Source: Chitinophaga polysaccharea | GTDB lineage: Bacteria > Bacteroidota > Bacteroidia > Chitinophagales > Chitinophagaceae | NCBI RefSeq assembly: GCF_902150045.1 | Contig: NZ_CABFVU010000001.1 | Coordinates: forward strand, 620,001-684,000 | DNA length: 64,000 bases | Direction: 5' to 3' | In this document: positions 1 to 8,376 of the stretch, piece by piece | How the letters are laid out: each line of letters opens with the position of its first letter | How positions within the stretch are numbered: the first letter of the stretch is position 1 | Program-made: the position numbers and the translations under genes | Notes under the pieces: model-generated | Database searches by the model: none | Told to the model about the DNA's origin: nothing | Seen by the model: the letters and a program-made list of their open reading frames with translations, nothing else

Positions 1-2
1 GC

Positions 3-278
3 ATCCACCCGCTGGATGGCGGAGAAGCACATATATGCGAGCTGCAGAAGATGTACCTCCTGCCCGAAGCCAGGGGCAAAGGGCTGGCAGGCAAACTGAT
101 CACCATGTGCCTGGATTATGCTAAACAAAACGGCTATACGCAATGCTACCTGGAAACTGCGCCAGAACTGGCCAGGGCCAGGAAGGTATATGAGCAGTTT
201 GGATTCAGGTACCTGTCAGGTCCCATGGGAGCCACCGGCCATTTTGGCTGTGACAGCTGGATGATGAAGGATTTATAA
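3..278 (+). CDS. GNAT family N-acetyltransferase, C-terminal part
   Basis: The reading frame is open from the window edge to the stop, so this is the 3' end of a gene that begins upstream. The visible 91 residues contain the acetyl-CoA binding signature of the GNAT fold: CELQKMYLLPEARGKG, with the R/Q-x-x-G-x-G/A loop (RGKGLAG), followed by the helix and the YEQFGF strand typical of motif B. GNAT enzymes move an acetyl group from acetyl-CoA to an amine. The substrate cannot be inferred from this part. An internal ATG exists at 51, but the conserved residues before it show that translation starts upstream. Confidence 0.85.
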   Translation: MHPLDGGEAHICELQKMYLLPEARGKGLAGKLITMCLDYAKQNGYTQCYLETAPELARARKVYEQFGFRYLSGPMGATGHFGCDSWMMKDL

Positions 279-359
279 TTTTCCGCAACCGGTGGAGTTT
301 TATTCCTCTTTGTAAAACGGCATACTTCTTGCCCGCTGGGGCCTACAAAATAACATATC

Positions 360-935
360 ATGAAAAAACTTATTCTGTCTGGCGTATTAGCCATCGGAAC
401 TATGCTGGCAGTACAAGCACAAAATGTAAAATTCGGTGTTAAAGGCGGTTTGAACATTTCCAAACTAACGGATACCGACGGTTCCAAAGCCCTTGCAGGC
501 TTTCACGCAGGGGGACTTGTAAATATCGGGCTGGGCAAGACCTGGGCCATCCAACCGGAACTTGTATATTCTACCCAGGGCACCAAAGCAGAAAGAAGTG
601 TATTGTGGTTAACCTCGTCCAATACCGTAAAGGTTAATTACATCAATGTTCCCGTAATGGTACAGTATTCCATTGTACCGGAATTTTACCTGGAAGCAGG
701 TCCGCAGGTAGGCTTTCTCACCGCGGCCAAAGTAAAGTCCGGTGATGTAACTGTAGATATCAAGGATAATATGCAGTCGGTCGATTTTGGACTGGGCTTC
801 GGTTTTGGCTATAAGTTCGATATGGGGCTCGGTGTAAGCGGCAGGTATAATTTTGGCCTGACCAAGGTATATGACTCCGACCAGGTAGACAGTAAAAATT
901 CTGTAGCACAGGTAGGCGTGTTTTTTACTTTTTAA
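360..935 (+). CDS. Outer membrane beta-barrel protein (PorT/OMP_b-brl type)
   Basis: A 191-residue protein with a clear Sec signal peptide (MKKLILSGVLAIGTMLAVQAQ). The mature part starts NVKFGVKGGLNISKL, the usual opening of Bacteroidota PorT-like barrels, and then alternates polar and hydrophobic residues as expected for about eight strands. It ends in an aromatic residue (VGVFFTF), as outer-membrane barrel proteins do. It is likely a small porin-like or structural outer-membrane protein. It stands alone between the GNAT gene and argS and has no evident operon partner. The family has no single defined function, so none is assigned. Confidence 0.8.
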   Translation: MKKLILSGVLAIGTMLAVQAQNVKFGVKGGLNISKLTDTDGSKALAGFHAGGLVNIGLGKTWAIQPELVYSTQGTKAERSVLWLTSSNTVKVNYINVPVMVQYSIVPEFYLEAGPQVGFLTAAKVKSGDVTVDIKDNMQSVDFGLGFGFGYKFDMGLGVSGRYNFGLTKVYDSDQVDSKNSVAQVGVFFTF

Positions 936-958
936 TGCGGGAACAAAATATTCCGGAT

Positions 959-1080
959 CAGCGAAGAGGCTGTATCATAACTAACTTAATGGGCGTGAGA
1001 ATCGCAAATACGAAAATTTTCTCCACCCGGTACCCGAGTAAAATCGGATAAAAGTTATTTATGATACAGCCTCTTCGCTG
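959..1080. repeat. 122-bp element with 22-bp perfect terminal inverted repeats
   Basis: Positions 959-980 and 1059-1080 are exact reverse complements (core gcgaagaggctgtatcat). They flank 78 bp of non-coding sequence between the barrel gene and argS. The terminal sequence recalls the ends of Bacteroidota insertion sequences, and the size fits a MITE, but no target-site duplication is visible. It could also act as a structured terminator for the gene at 360-935. The argS promoter starts 16 bp beyond the right arm. Confidence 0.6.
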
Positions 1081-1096
1081 CTTTCGGCTAATTAAC

Positions 1097-1104
1097 TATC
1101 TTTG
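1097..1104 (+). promoter_or_regulatory. Bacteroidota -7 promoter box for argS
   Basis: TATCTTTG matches TAnnTTTG exactly and lies 24 bp before the argS ATG, giving a leader of about 20 nt. It supports the ATG at 1129 over the upstream TTG at 1102, which lies inside or next to the box. No clear -33 TTTG is visible. Confidence 0.6.
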
Positions 1105-1128
1105 CCCCTCGCATTAATCATTTTCAGC

Positions 1129-3057
1129 ATGAGTGTTGTACAATCCATCAGAACGGCTGCCGTGGCCGCCATTAATTCACTTTACAATCAGCAGTTAACA
1201 GTAGCGGATATTGCTATTAACACTACCAAGCCTGAATTCGAAGGTGAGTATACCATTGTGGTTTTCTCTTTTACAAAATTCAGCCGGCAAAAACCGGAAG
1301 AAACTGCACAGCGTATCGGAGAATACCTGACTGCCCACTACCCGGAACTGATTGCGCGATTCAACGTAGTAAAAGGCTTCCTGAACCTGAGTATCAATGA
1401 TGCTTACTGGACGGAATTCCTTAAGCAACATTACAGTGATGTAAACATTGGTATACAGCCTGCCAATGGCAAAAGGATTATGGTAGAATATTCATCTCCC
1501 AATACCAACAAACCCTTACACCTCGGCCACCTGCGTAATAATTTCCTGGGATATTCCATTGCTGAGATCATGAAAGCCAATGGCTACGAGGTAATCAAAG
1601 CCAACCTGGTAAATGACCGCGGTATTCATATCTGTAAGTCCATGCTCGCCTGGCAAATGTTTGCACATGGCGATACCCCGCAATCGACCGGTATTAAAGG
1701 CGATCACCTGGTGGGCGACTACTATGTGAAGTTTGAATCCGTGGTGAAAGAGCAGGCCGAAATTATTATTGACCGGGTACTGGAAAATGACTTCCGTGAT
1801 TTCGACAGCGCAGAAACCGAAAAGCTGGAGAAGCTGGTTACCGCCCTGCACAAGCCTGAAGTAAAAGAGGATAAGGAAAAAACAGGCAAAATTATGGACG
1901 ACATCAAAGAGATGTCGCGCAATAAAACAGAGATCATGCAGCAGGCGAAGATCATGCTGCAGCAATGGGAAGCCGGCAATCCTGAAGTAAGGGAACTGTG
2001 GGCCACCATGAATAGCTGGGTATATGAAGGTTTTAATGAAACCTACAAACGCCTGGGTATTGATTTCGACCAGATGTATTATGAGAGCGAAACCTATCTC
2101 CTGGGTAAAAACCTGGTGGCAGAAGGTTTGGAGAAGGGCGTGTTATTTAAAAAAGAAGATAATTCGGTGTGGATCGATCTGACCGCCGACGGATTGGATC
2201 AGAAATTACTGCTCCGTGGCGATGGCACCTCTGTATATATGACGCAGGACCTTGGCACCGCGCGTTTGAAATATGAGCAGTATCACATGGACCAGAGCGT
2301 ATATGTAGTGGCCGATGAACAGAACTATCACTTCAAAGTGCTCCAGCTGATCATGGAGAAGCTGGGAGAACCTTCTGCCAAAGGCATTCACCACCTCAGC
2401 TATGGCATGGTGGAATTACCGCATGGCCGGATGAAAAGCCGGGAAGGTACCGTGGTAGATGCAGATGATATGATCACGGAAATGATCACTACAGCTGAAA
2501 ATCAAACCAAAGAACAGGGCAAAAACCTGGAAACTTTCTCTGAAGAAGAGCTGCGTGAATTATATGAAACAGTTGGTCTTGGTGGTCTGAAATTTTTCCT
2601 GCTGCGGGTGGATCCTAAAAAGAAAATGATCTTCAACCCTGAAGAATCCATCAATCTGCATGGATTTACGGCTACATTTATCCAATACGCGCATGCACGT
2701 ATTAAATCAATTATAAAGGATGCGGGCGTTGTGGAAAACTTAGCGGCATACAAACATGAGGGAGATTTATTACCACTGGAAAAAGAACTGATCATCCTGA
2801 ATGAGCAGTTCCCGGGAGTGCTGGCAGAAGCTTACCGTGAATTCAGTCCTTCTGTTATTGCTAACTACATCTTCCAGCTGGCGCAGGTATTTAATTCGTT
2901 CTATGCAGAAAAAGTTGATGGCGTATATACCTATTCTGTAATGAGGGCCACTTCAGAAGAAAAGAAGAAACTGCGTTTACAAATTATTATGCTCACAGCG
3001 CATACCATTGCCCAGGGCATGAAATTACTGGGCATAAGAGTACCGGAAAGAATGTAA
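1129..3057 (+). CDS. argS: Arginyl-tRNA synthetase
   Basis: A 642-residue class Ia aminoacyl-tRNA synthetase that charges tRNA-Arg with arginine. Visible features are the ArgRS N-terminal Add-1 domain, the HIGH-type signature HLGHLRNN near residue 131 preceded by VEYSSPNTNKPLHLGH, a KMSKS-equivalent GRMKSREGTVVDADD near residue 433, and the C-terminal DALR anticodon-binding domain ending in LLGIRVPERM. The length suits a Bacteroidota ArgRS with an insertion between the motifs. The start is placed at ATG 1129, not at an upstream in-frame TTG, because a -7 promoter box lies at 1097. A strong terminator follows. The gene is monocistronic. Confidence 0.97.
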   Translation: MSVVQSIRTAAVAAINSLYNQQLTVADIAINTTKPEFEGEYTIVVFSFTKFSRQKPEETAQRIGEYLTAHYPELIARFNVVKGFLNLSINDAYWTEFLKQHYSDVNIGIQPANGKRIMVEYSSPNTNKPLHLGHLRNNFLGYSIAEIMKANGYEVIKANLVNDRGIHICKSMLAWQMFAHGDTPQSTGIKGDHLVGDYYVKFESVVKEQAEIIIDRVLENDFRDFDSAETEKLEKLVTALHKPEVKEDKEKTGKIMDDIKEMSRNKTEIMQQAKIMLQQWEAGNPEVRELWATMNSWVYEGFNETYKRLGIDFDQMYYESETYLLGKNLVAEGLEKGVLFKKEDNSVWIDLTADGLDQKLLLRGDGTSVYMTQDLGTARLKYEQYHMDQSVYVVADEQNYHFKVLQLIMEKLGEPSAKGIHHLSYGMVELPHGRMKSREGTVVDADDMITEMITTAENQTKEQGKNLETFSEEELRELYETVGLGGLKFFLLRVDPKKKMIFNPEESINLHGFTATFIQYAHARIKSIIKDAGVVENLAAYKHEGDLLPLEKELIILNEQFPGVLAEAYREFSPSVIANYIFQLAQVFNSFYAEKVDGVYTYSVMRATSEEKKKLRLQIIMLTAHTIAQGMKLLGIRVPERM

Positions 3058-3080
3058 TCATTATTCAACTGATAAAAAGA

Positions 3081-3107
3081 AAAAGGAAGGCGCAATGCCT
3101 TCCTTTT
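3081..3107 (+). terminator. Intrinsic terminator after argS
   Basis: An 11-bp perfect stem (3081-3091 and 3097-3107) closes a 5-nt loop. The right arm ends in TTTT and is followed by CTTTTCC. It lies 24 bp after the argS stop. Confidence 0.85.
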
Positions 3108-3120
3108 CTTTTCCATTAAA

Positions 3121-3148
3121 ACGCTGCAGCCCTTACGGGTTGCAGCGT
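3121..3148. other. Second hairpin downstream of argS
   Basis: Arms 3121-3132 and 3137-3148 pair over 12 bp with one G-U position and a 4-nt loop (TTAC). No T-run follows on either strand, so this is a structured spacer rather than a classical terminator. The remaining sequence to 3243 shows no supported gene. Confidence 0.45.
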
Positions 3149-3243
3149 TAGCAACTTACAGCCGCCGTGGCCGAAGTTGCCGAAGAAAATACCACAGTAA
3201 GCAGCGCAGCGAAAAAGGAGCTTGCCTATCCTTTATGCGCCGT

Positions 3244-3636
3244 TTAAAATCCCTCTACACTGTGGCAAATATTTTTATCCTGTTGTTCTCCAATCATGAT
3301 AGCTTCATCGCAAAGGCGTTCCCCCTTCTCCTGCTCACCCGCACCCATATACGATTTTCCGAGCATAAACATAGCAAAAGCGTTGGTAGGTTGCAAGTGT
3401 AAAACTTTTTTCCATTGCACTATTGCCCGTTTAAAAAGTTTTTTTTCATACAAGTCGTGTGCCAGATGCTGATAACGGTTCACTGTTTTCAAGGTATCCT
3501 TAACAACGTATAGGCCTGTACGATAGTTAACAACTATTGCTTCCTTTTTATCAAAGTAACAGGCCGCCGGTTCACTATACACAGCAGTAAGCAATACTAT
3601 ACAACATATACTAACTGACAGCTGACAGGGTTTCAT
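3244..3636 (-). CDS. Small exported TPR-like protein
   Basis: A 130-residue protein. The start is the ATG at 3636; an upstream TTG at 3666 lies inside the promoter box. The N-terminus (MKPCQLSVSICCIVLLTAVYS) is a signal peptide or membrane anchor. Residues from about 65 onward (LYEKKLFKRAIVQWKKVLHLQPTN, AFAMFMLGKSYMGAGEQEKGERLCDEAI) form two helix pairs that fit the tetratricopeptide consensus. TPRs are protein-interaction scaffolds, so a periplasmic adaptor role is possible, but no specific function can be assigned. The gene is monocistronic and convergent with argS. Confidence 0.65.
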   Translation of the reverse strand: MKPCQLSVSICCIVLLTAVYSEPAACYFDKKEAIVVNYRTGLYVVKDTLKTVNRYQHLAHDLYEKKLFKRAIVQWKKVLHLQPTNAFAMFMLGKSYMGAGEQEKGERLCDEAIMIGEQQDKNICHSVEGF

Positions 3637-3663
3637 AGGTCGCAGCACCCAAAGGGCGCCGGA

Positions 3664-3671
3664 CAAATATA
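3664..3671 (-). promoter_or_regulatory. -7 promoter box for the TPR-like gene
   Basis: On the minus strand this reads TATATTTG, an exact TAnnTTTG match, 27 bp before the ATG at 3636. Confidence 0.55.
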
Positions 3672-3713
3672 TAAATAATATTATTTAAATTAAAACTTAT
3701 TAACATGTAATAA

Positions 3714-4202
3714 TTACAGTCCCAGTTCATCGCCACTAAAGGACAGCGGCAACAGGTCGTTGGCCCGGCTGATCACGTATATCCTGCCGCTTAATCCTCC
3801 CATGATCACCCGGATAGGGCTGTCCTGTTTCCGTTCGTACTCCGACAGGGTTTGCCTGCATATGCCACAGGGAGATATGGGATGTGTACTTTCACCGTTG
3901 AGGTTATTGCAACTGACTGCAATGGTATCAATATCGATATTAGGGTACATAGAAGCCGCGGATGCAAGGGCTACCCGCTCTGCGCACAGCCCTATAGGAT
4001 AAGAAGCGTTTTCCTGGTTGGAGCCGGCAATGATTTCGCCGTTGGCCAGCCGGATCACTGCGCCCACCTGGAAACGGGAATAAGGTGCGTAAGCATTGGC
4101 CGTTACCTCTCTTGCTTCCTTCAGGAGCCAGGCATCTGCGTCTGAAAGACCGCTAAGATCATTGTATACTTCGTATTCAATATGCAGCAATTGTTTTTCC
4201 AT
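3714..4202 (-). CDS. cdd: Cytidine deaminase
   Basis: A 162-residue zinc hydrolase of pyrimidine salvage that converts cytidine and deoxycytidine to the uridine forms. The zinc and catalytic residues are visible: Cys73-Ala-Glu75 in GLCAERVAL, and Cys112/Cys115 in PCGICRQTLSE. The substrate-binding stretch FQVGAVIRLANGEIIAGSN is also present. The length is that of the homotetrameric short cdd family with an extended N-terminus. It sits downstream of lepB on the same strand with a 105-bp gap that contains a hairpin, so it may be transcribed separately. Confidence 0.95.
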   Translation of the reverse strand: MEKQLLHIEYEVYNDLSGLSDADAWLLKEAREVTANAYAPYSRFQVGAVIRLANGEIIAGSNQENASYPIGLCAERVALASAASMYPNIDIDTIAVSCNNLNGESTHPISPCGICRQTLSEYERKQDSPIRVIMGGLSGRIYVISRANDLLPLSFSGDELGL

Positions 4203-4251
4203 AACAACAGTTGAAGGATTTTCGTACGCCCGTTGCCGGGGTAAGACAACG

Positions 4252-4276
4252 ACGGACCGGCATATTGCCGGTCCGT
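4252..4276. terminator. Hairpin between lepB and cdd
   Basis: An 11-bp perfect stem (4252-4262 and 4266-4276) with a 3-nt loop. It lies 32 bp after the lepB stop. There is no good T-run on the minus strand, so termination is inferred only from stem strength and position. Confidence 0.45.
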
Positions 4277-4307
4277 AATTTACTTCAAATTATATTTCCT
4301 GCCGTAC

Positions 4308-5507
4308 TTACTTAATATTTCTGAAGATACGGCTCCAGCGGATACCGCCTTCTCCGTAGCTCATCCAGATCAGCCAGGCTTTACCCACCACATGGTCTTC
4401 CGGCACAAAGCCCCAGAAACGGGAGTCAAGGGAATTGTTACGGTTATCCCCCATCATCCAATAATAGTTCATTTTAAAAGTGTAGCTGTCTGCAGGCTGA
4501 CCATTAATGATAAACTTACCGTCTTTTCTCTCCAGGGTATTTCCTTCATACACCCGGATCACGCGATCGTACAGGGCAATATTGCTTTCATCCAGCTTAA
4601 CGGTAACGCCTTTCTTCGGAATATATAACGGGCCGAAGTTTTCTTCTGTCCATTTGAAATGTGCGGTGTCGTGCGGGAAAACATTATTGTAGTTGAAGTC
4701 CGTAAAATCAGACTCCTGGTATATTTTAATATCTTTTACGATCGGCTTGAACTGTTCCAATGCGGTTACATTGGCGGGGGTGAGGTTGTAAATATATTTA
4801 TTGGCATCCAGCTGGTAGAAATCAGGGCCGGAAGTAGCGATGCCCAGGTCTTCCAAACGGCTGCTGTTCAGCTGATCGCCGGTGGTTTCCACCACGTATT
4901 TGTGCTGGCTGCCCGGGGGAACCGGCGCTGCCTGGCCGTTCACGTATACTGCGCCTTTAACGATCCGGATGGTATCGCCGGCTTCGGCCATGCAACGTTT
5001 AATATAGTTTTCCCTTTTATCTACAGGGCGTTGAATGATCTTGTAAGAGTTTTGAACCGACTGCCAGCCAAACTGCCGTACCATGCCATAATAGCTGGGA
5101 TCCGGTGAATCAATGGCTACGGTATCTCCTTCAGGGAAGTTAAATACTACTACATCATACCGCTTGATCTCTGAAAAACCCGGCAGGCGCCTGTATTTCC
5201 ACTTTACCGCCTCAGAATAGGCTTTGGCAGATTTGGTGAAAGGCAGGGTATGATGTACAAAAGGTACTGCCAGCGGAGTCATTGGGATACGTGGTCCGTA
5301 ACTGATCTTGCTCACAAACAGGAAGTCGTTCACAAGTAAGGTCTTTTCCATTGAAGGTGTCGGGATCGTATAGGCCTCAAAAATAAAGGTGCGGATAAGC
5401 GTGGCTGCAATAATAGCGAAGATCGCAGCGTCTAACCATTCTCTAACCGCAGATTTCTTTTTCTTAGGCTGACTGTCTTTGTTTTTTTTCCAAAATGCCA
5501 GGTTCAT
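4308..5507 (-). CDS. lepB: Signal peptidase I
   Basis: A 399-residue membrane protease that removes signal peptides from Sec and Tat substrates. After a lysine-rich start there is a single membrane segment at about residues 25-43. The catalytic Ser52 lies in IPTPSMEKTL and the general-base Lys near residue 170 in YIKRCMAEAGDTI. The conserved box D/E follows near the C-terminus: GDNRNNSLDSRFWGFVP and HVVGKAWLIW. A long insertion between the Ser and Lys regions and another after the Lys box are usual for Bacteroidota enzymes and explain the length. A -7 box lies 31 bp upstream. Confidence 0.95.
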   Translation of the reverse strand: MNLAFWKKNKDSQPKKKKSAVREWLDAAIFAIIAATLIRTFIFEAYTIPTPSMEKTLLVNDFLFVSKISYGPRIPMTPLAVPFVHHTLPFTKSAKAYSEAVKWKYRRLPGFSEIKRYDVVVFNFPEGDTVAIDSPDPSYYGMVRQFGWQSVQNSYKIIQRPVDKRENYIKRCMAEAGDTIRIVKGAVYVNGQAAPVPPGSQHKYVVETTGDQLNSSRLEDLGIATSGPDFYQLDANKYIYNLTPANVTALEQFKPIVKDIKIYQESDFTDFNYNNVFPHDTAHFKWTEENFGPLYIPKKGVTVKLDESNIALYDRVIRVYEGNTLERKDGKFIINGQPADSYTFKMNYYWMMGDNRNNSLDSRFWGFVPEDHVVGKAWLIWMSYGEGGIRWSRIFRNIK

Positions 5508-5537
5508 TCAGTTACGCTTATTAGATGCTTAAAAAGG

Positions 5538-5545
5538 CAAATATA
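5538..5545 (-). promoter_or_regulatory. -7 promoter box for lepB
   Basis: It reads TATATTTG on the minus strand, 30 bp before the lepB ATG. The rest of the 286-bp gap (5508-5793) is AT-rich next to lepB and otherwise holds nothing I can support. Confidence 0.55.
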
Positions 5546-5793
5546 ATATTCTGTTGTCAGCCTGTTGCTATAAGGCTACAAAAGTTTTCTTAAAAATAGA
5601 TTAAAAGATTGTTTATTATAATTTTTAAGTATATGGTGTACCTATTGATGAATTGCCTATTACGACTTCTTCCGCTTTGGAAGTTAAGATCCTTTTATCA
5701 GGCCCGCAGACATAGCAGCTTACTACTCCGCTTCCGGAGAAAGTAAACATCATTAAAAACCTGGAAGAATTACTTGTGTTGGGCTGATCCTGT

Positions 5794-6441
5794 TCAGAGC
5801 ACTTCTTCCAGGATACGGTTGATGGCTGCTGAACGGTTCAGTACCATAAAATGGCCGCCATCGGGGATCACATGTGTAGGTTGCAGATACTTAACGGGGA
5901 AAGGCATATCAAGGGCGCCGTGGATATGTACCAAACCTTCCGGCACCTCTTCGTTTTCCCAGTGCAGGATGGCATTTACCGCCCAGCGTGTGTAGGCATA
6001 GTCGCGTTTTGCCAGGTATTCATTTACCAGCATACGCTCTTCCGGTGTTTCGATATTGAGGAATTTCCTGACAATGATATTTCGCCGCTGGTACAGCAGG
6101 CTGTCAGGTAATTTGTGTAACCTGAGCTTTTTTACCCAGTTATAGTAGGGAGGTTTTTCCGAGCTCCGTTTAATGCTGGAAAGAAGGATGTTCTTTTCCA
6201 CGGGAATGTGCCGGGCTATTTCCAGGCTCATTATACCGCCAAAGGAAACACCTATCAGTGTAACCGTCCCATCAGCCGTAATATTGCGGGCCATGCGGGC
6301 CGCATAACGGCTGATGGGCTCATCCGGCAATGGAGCGATCCAATGCAGGTGATGCACCTGGTAACCGGCGGGAAAACGCAGGTTGTTGAAAATGCGCTCA
6401 TCCGCACCCAGTCCACTGATCAGATACAGGTGTTTTTGCAT
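5794..6441 (-). CDS. Alpha/beta hydrolase
   Basis: A 215-residue cytoplasmic protein of the alpha/beta hydrolase fold. The N-terminus LYLISGLGADERIF forms the first strand and oxyanion region. The nucleophile elbow is G-V-S66-F-G-G, and a histidine near the C-terminus (IPDGGHFMVL) fits the catalytic base. HIHGALDMPFP probably holds the acid residue. Substrate unknown. It lies 12 bp downstream of the response regulator gene on the same strand, so the two are probably co-transcribed, though the link in function is unclear. Confidence 0.8.
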   Translation of the reverse strand: MQKHLYLISGLGADERIFNNLRFPAGYQVHHLHWIAPLPDEPISRYAARMARNITADGTVTLIGVSFGGIMSLEIARHIPVEKNILLSSIKRSSEKPPYYNWVKKLRLHKLPDSLLYQRRNIIVRKFLNIETPEERMLVNEYLAKRDYAYTRWAVNAILHWENEEVPEGLVHIHGALDMPFPVKYLQPTHVIPDGGHFMVLNRSAAINRILEEVL

Positions 6442-6453
6442 ATTGTTAGCCGG

Positions 6454-7638
6454 TTAAGAGCTTACTTTCCTTTTGTCGCGGGCAGGCACCACGAAATCAT
6501 CCACATCTTCCGCGGTAATGGTTTTACCGGAAAGGATCACCAGTCTTTCCACCACGTTCCTCAGCTCACGGATATTACCGGTCCAGTTATGGCTCTGTAA
6601 AGCCTTCATTGCCTCTTTATCTGCCACTTTGCGGGAAATGCCATATTCACTGCAAACGCTGTCCAGGAAGCTATCTACCAGCAAAGGTATATCATCCCGG
6701 CGATCGTTCAGGGAAGGCACGTGGATCAGGATCACGCTCAAACGGTGATAGAGATCCAGGCGGAAATTCTTGTTTTCTACTTCCTGGAGCAGGTCTTTAT
6801 TGGTAGCGGCTACTACCCTTACATCCACGCTGATTTCTTTATCGCCGCCCACGCGGGTGATCTTTCCTTCCTGTAAGGCGCGCAGCACTTTTGCCTGGGC
6901 GCTGAGGCTCATATCGCCGATTTCATCCAGGAAAAGGGTGCCACCGCTGGCCTGCTCAAATTTTCCGATCCTTTGTTTTACGGCAGATGTAAAAGAGCCT
7001 TTCTCATGGCCGAACAGTTCACTTTCAATGAGCTCACCGGGAATGGCAGCGCAGTTCACTTCCACCATAGGTCCGCCAGCGCGGTTACTGCGCTCATGCA
7101 GCCACCTGGCCACCAGTTCTTTACCTACCCCGTTTTCACCAGTAACCAGCACTCTTGCATCGGTGGGAGCTACTTTTTCTATTGTTTCCCTGATCTTGAG
7201 GATCGGGGCTGATTGTCCTATCATTTCCGGCACCTTGTTCACCTTGCGGCGCAGGGTTTTGGTTTCGGTTACCAGGGTAGACTTATCCATCGCATTACGC
7301 AGGGTAATGAGCAAGCGGTTCAGATCCGGCGGCTTGGAGATATAATCATAAGCGCCTTTTTTCACCGCTTCTACCGCCGTGTCGATATTACCGTGGCCGG
7401 ACACCATGATAATAGGAATGTCCCCGTTCACCTCGCGGGCTTTCTCAAGGAATTCCAGTCCGTCCATTTTAGGCATTTTGATGTCGCAAAGAACGGCATC
7501 ATATGACTTTGCCTGGAACATTTTAAATCCTTCCATTCCATCCGCAGCCTCATCTATCTTGTAACCTTCATAGGTTAAAATTTCCGTGAGTGTTTTACGG
7601 ATACTTTTTTCGTCGTCTATTATTAAAATGTTAGCCAT
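6454..7638 (-). CDS. Sigma54-interaction-type response regulator lacking a DNA-binding domain
   Basis: A 394-residue NtrC-like protein. The receiver domain is at 1-120 with phosphoacceptor Asp52 (VLCDIKMPKMDG) and Lys102 (ISKPPD). The AAA+ domain is at about 140-375 with Walker A GENGVGK (167-173), Walker B GGTLFLDE (232-239) and the arginine-finger region RNVVERLVIL. Two things are unusual. The sigma54-contact loop, normally GAFTGA, reads GSFTSA (214-219). The protein also stops about 20 residues after the AAA+ lid, so the usual Fis-type helix-turn-helix is missing. It may act on sigma54 holoenzyme from solution or may do something else. No partner kinase is adjacent. Confidence 0.9.
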   Translation of the reverse strand: MANILIIDDEKSIRKTLTEILTYEGYKIDEAADGMEGFKMFQAKSYDAVLCDIKMPKMDGLEFLEKAREVNGDIPIIMVSGHGNIDTAVEAVKKGAYDYISKPPDLNRLLITLRNAMDKSTLVTETKTLRRKVNKVPEMIGQSAPILKIRETIEKVAPTDARVLVTGENGVGKELVARWLHERSNRAGGPMVEVNCAAIPGELIESELFGHEKGSFTSAVKQRIGKFEQASGGTLFLDEIGDMSLSAQAKVLRALQEGKITRVGGDKEISVDVRVVAATNKDLLQEVENKNFRLDLYHRLSVILIHVPSLNDRRDDIPLLVDSFLDSVCSEYGISRKVADKEAMKALQSHNWTGNIRELRNVVERLVILSGKTITAEDVDDFVVPARDKRKVSS

Positions 7639-7688
7639 AATCAGTTTTATTTTGTACGACCGGCGATACCCGCCTTTTATACAACGGG

Positions 7689-7696
7689 CAAAAATA
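7689..7696 (-). promoter_or_regulatory. -7 promoter box for the response regulator
   Basis: It reads TATTTTTG on the minus strand, 50 bp before the ATG at 7638. Confidence 0.5.
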
Positions 7697-7740
7697 AAGA
7701 TTAATCCCTTAAAATTGCATTATATCAGGGATCATTTAAC

Positions 7741-8289
7741 ATGTCGGAAACAATTGAAATATTACCATACAGCCCACGCTGGCCGGAAGAGTTCCGGGAA
7801 ATAGCCAGGGAGCTGGAAGAAGCGGCAGGAGTATATGCACTGGCCATTGACCACATTGGTTCTACAAGCGTTCCGGGATTAGCTGCAAAAGACGTGATTG
7901 ATGTACAGTTAACAGTGGCCTCACTGGATGCGCCCCTGCAGCCTGCACTGGAGCTGCTGGGATATGAGCGTAAATTACATTTGAAAGATCACCGCCCCCC
8001 TGGCAGGGATGACCTGGCTGAGGATGAACTGGAAAAACATTTCTACTTTAAGAAAAACAGACGAGTGAACCTTCATATACGGGTAGCAGGAAAATTTAAC
8101 CAGCGTTATCCTTTGCTGTGCCGCGATTACCTGCGCACGCATCCACATGCCGCGCAGGCATATGGAGTGGTGAAACAGCAGCTGGCAAAGTATTTTCCAA
8201 ACAATGCAGATGCTTATTATGATATCAAAGATCCTGTATTCGATATACTCATGGAAGGCGCCTATATATGGGCAGATAAGAAGGCTTGA
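7741..8289 (+). CDS. GrpB-like nucleotidyltransferase family protein (UPF0157)
   Basis: A 182-residue protein with the GrpB/UPF0157 signature: YSPRWPEEFREIA at the start, then HIGSTSVPGLAAKDVIDVQ, the nucleotidyltransferase-fold motif (G-S-T-S, then D-x-D-like DVIDVQ). The conserved HLHIRV-type strand is present as VNLHIRVAG, followed by a FRDYL-like segment (LLCRDYLRTHP). The family is related to the polymerase-beta superfamily and its substrate is not established. The gene is monocistronic, divergent from the response regulator with a 102-bp gap. Confidence 0.85.
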   Translation: MSETIEILPYSPRWPEEFREIARELEEAAGVYALAIDHIGSTSVPGLAAKDVIDVQLTVASLDAPLQPALELLGYERKLHLKDHRPPGRDDLAEDELEKHFYFKKNRRVNLHIRVAGKFNQRYPLLCRDYLRTHPHAAQAYGVVKQQLAKYFPNNADAYYDIKDPVFDILMEGAYIWADKKA

Positions 8290-8376
8290 ATATTAGTAAA
8301 CAGTCTACTACCTTTACAGGATTAATGCGTAATTTCAGTAACTATTAAAGTGCCATACCTGTAATTCGATCCGCAT

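Noticed and set aside
3152..3247. A 31-codon plus-strand frame (TAAVAEVAEENTTVSSAAKKELAYPL) after argS.
   Set aside because: It has no start codon or upstream coding sequence, being preceded at once by TAG. It may be a decayed gene end, but there is too little to call.
5630..5720. Short frames upstream of lepB that read like protein (PIDELPITTSSALEVKILLSGPQT).
   Set aside because: About 25 codons bounded by stops, with no motif and no start. It could be a remnant, but this cannot be supported.
6609..7506. Long open frames antisense to the sigma54-type response regulator.
   Set aside because: Shadow frames of a well-supported gene with codon bias; no domains visible.
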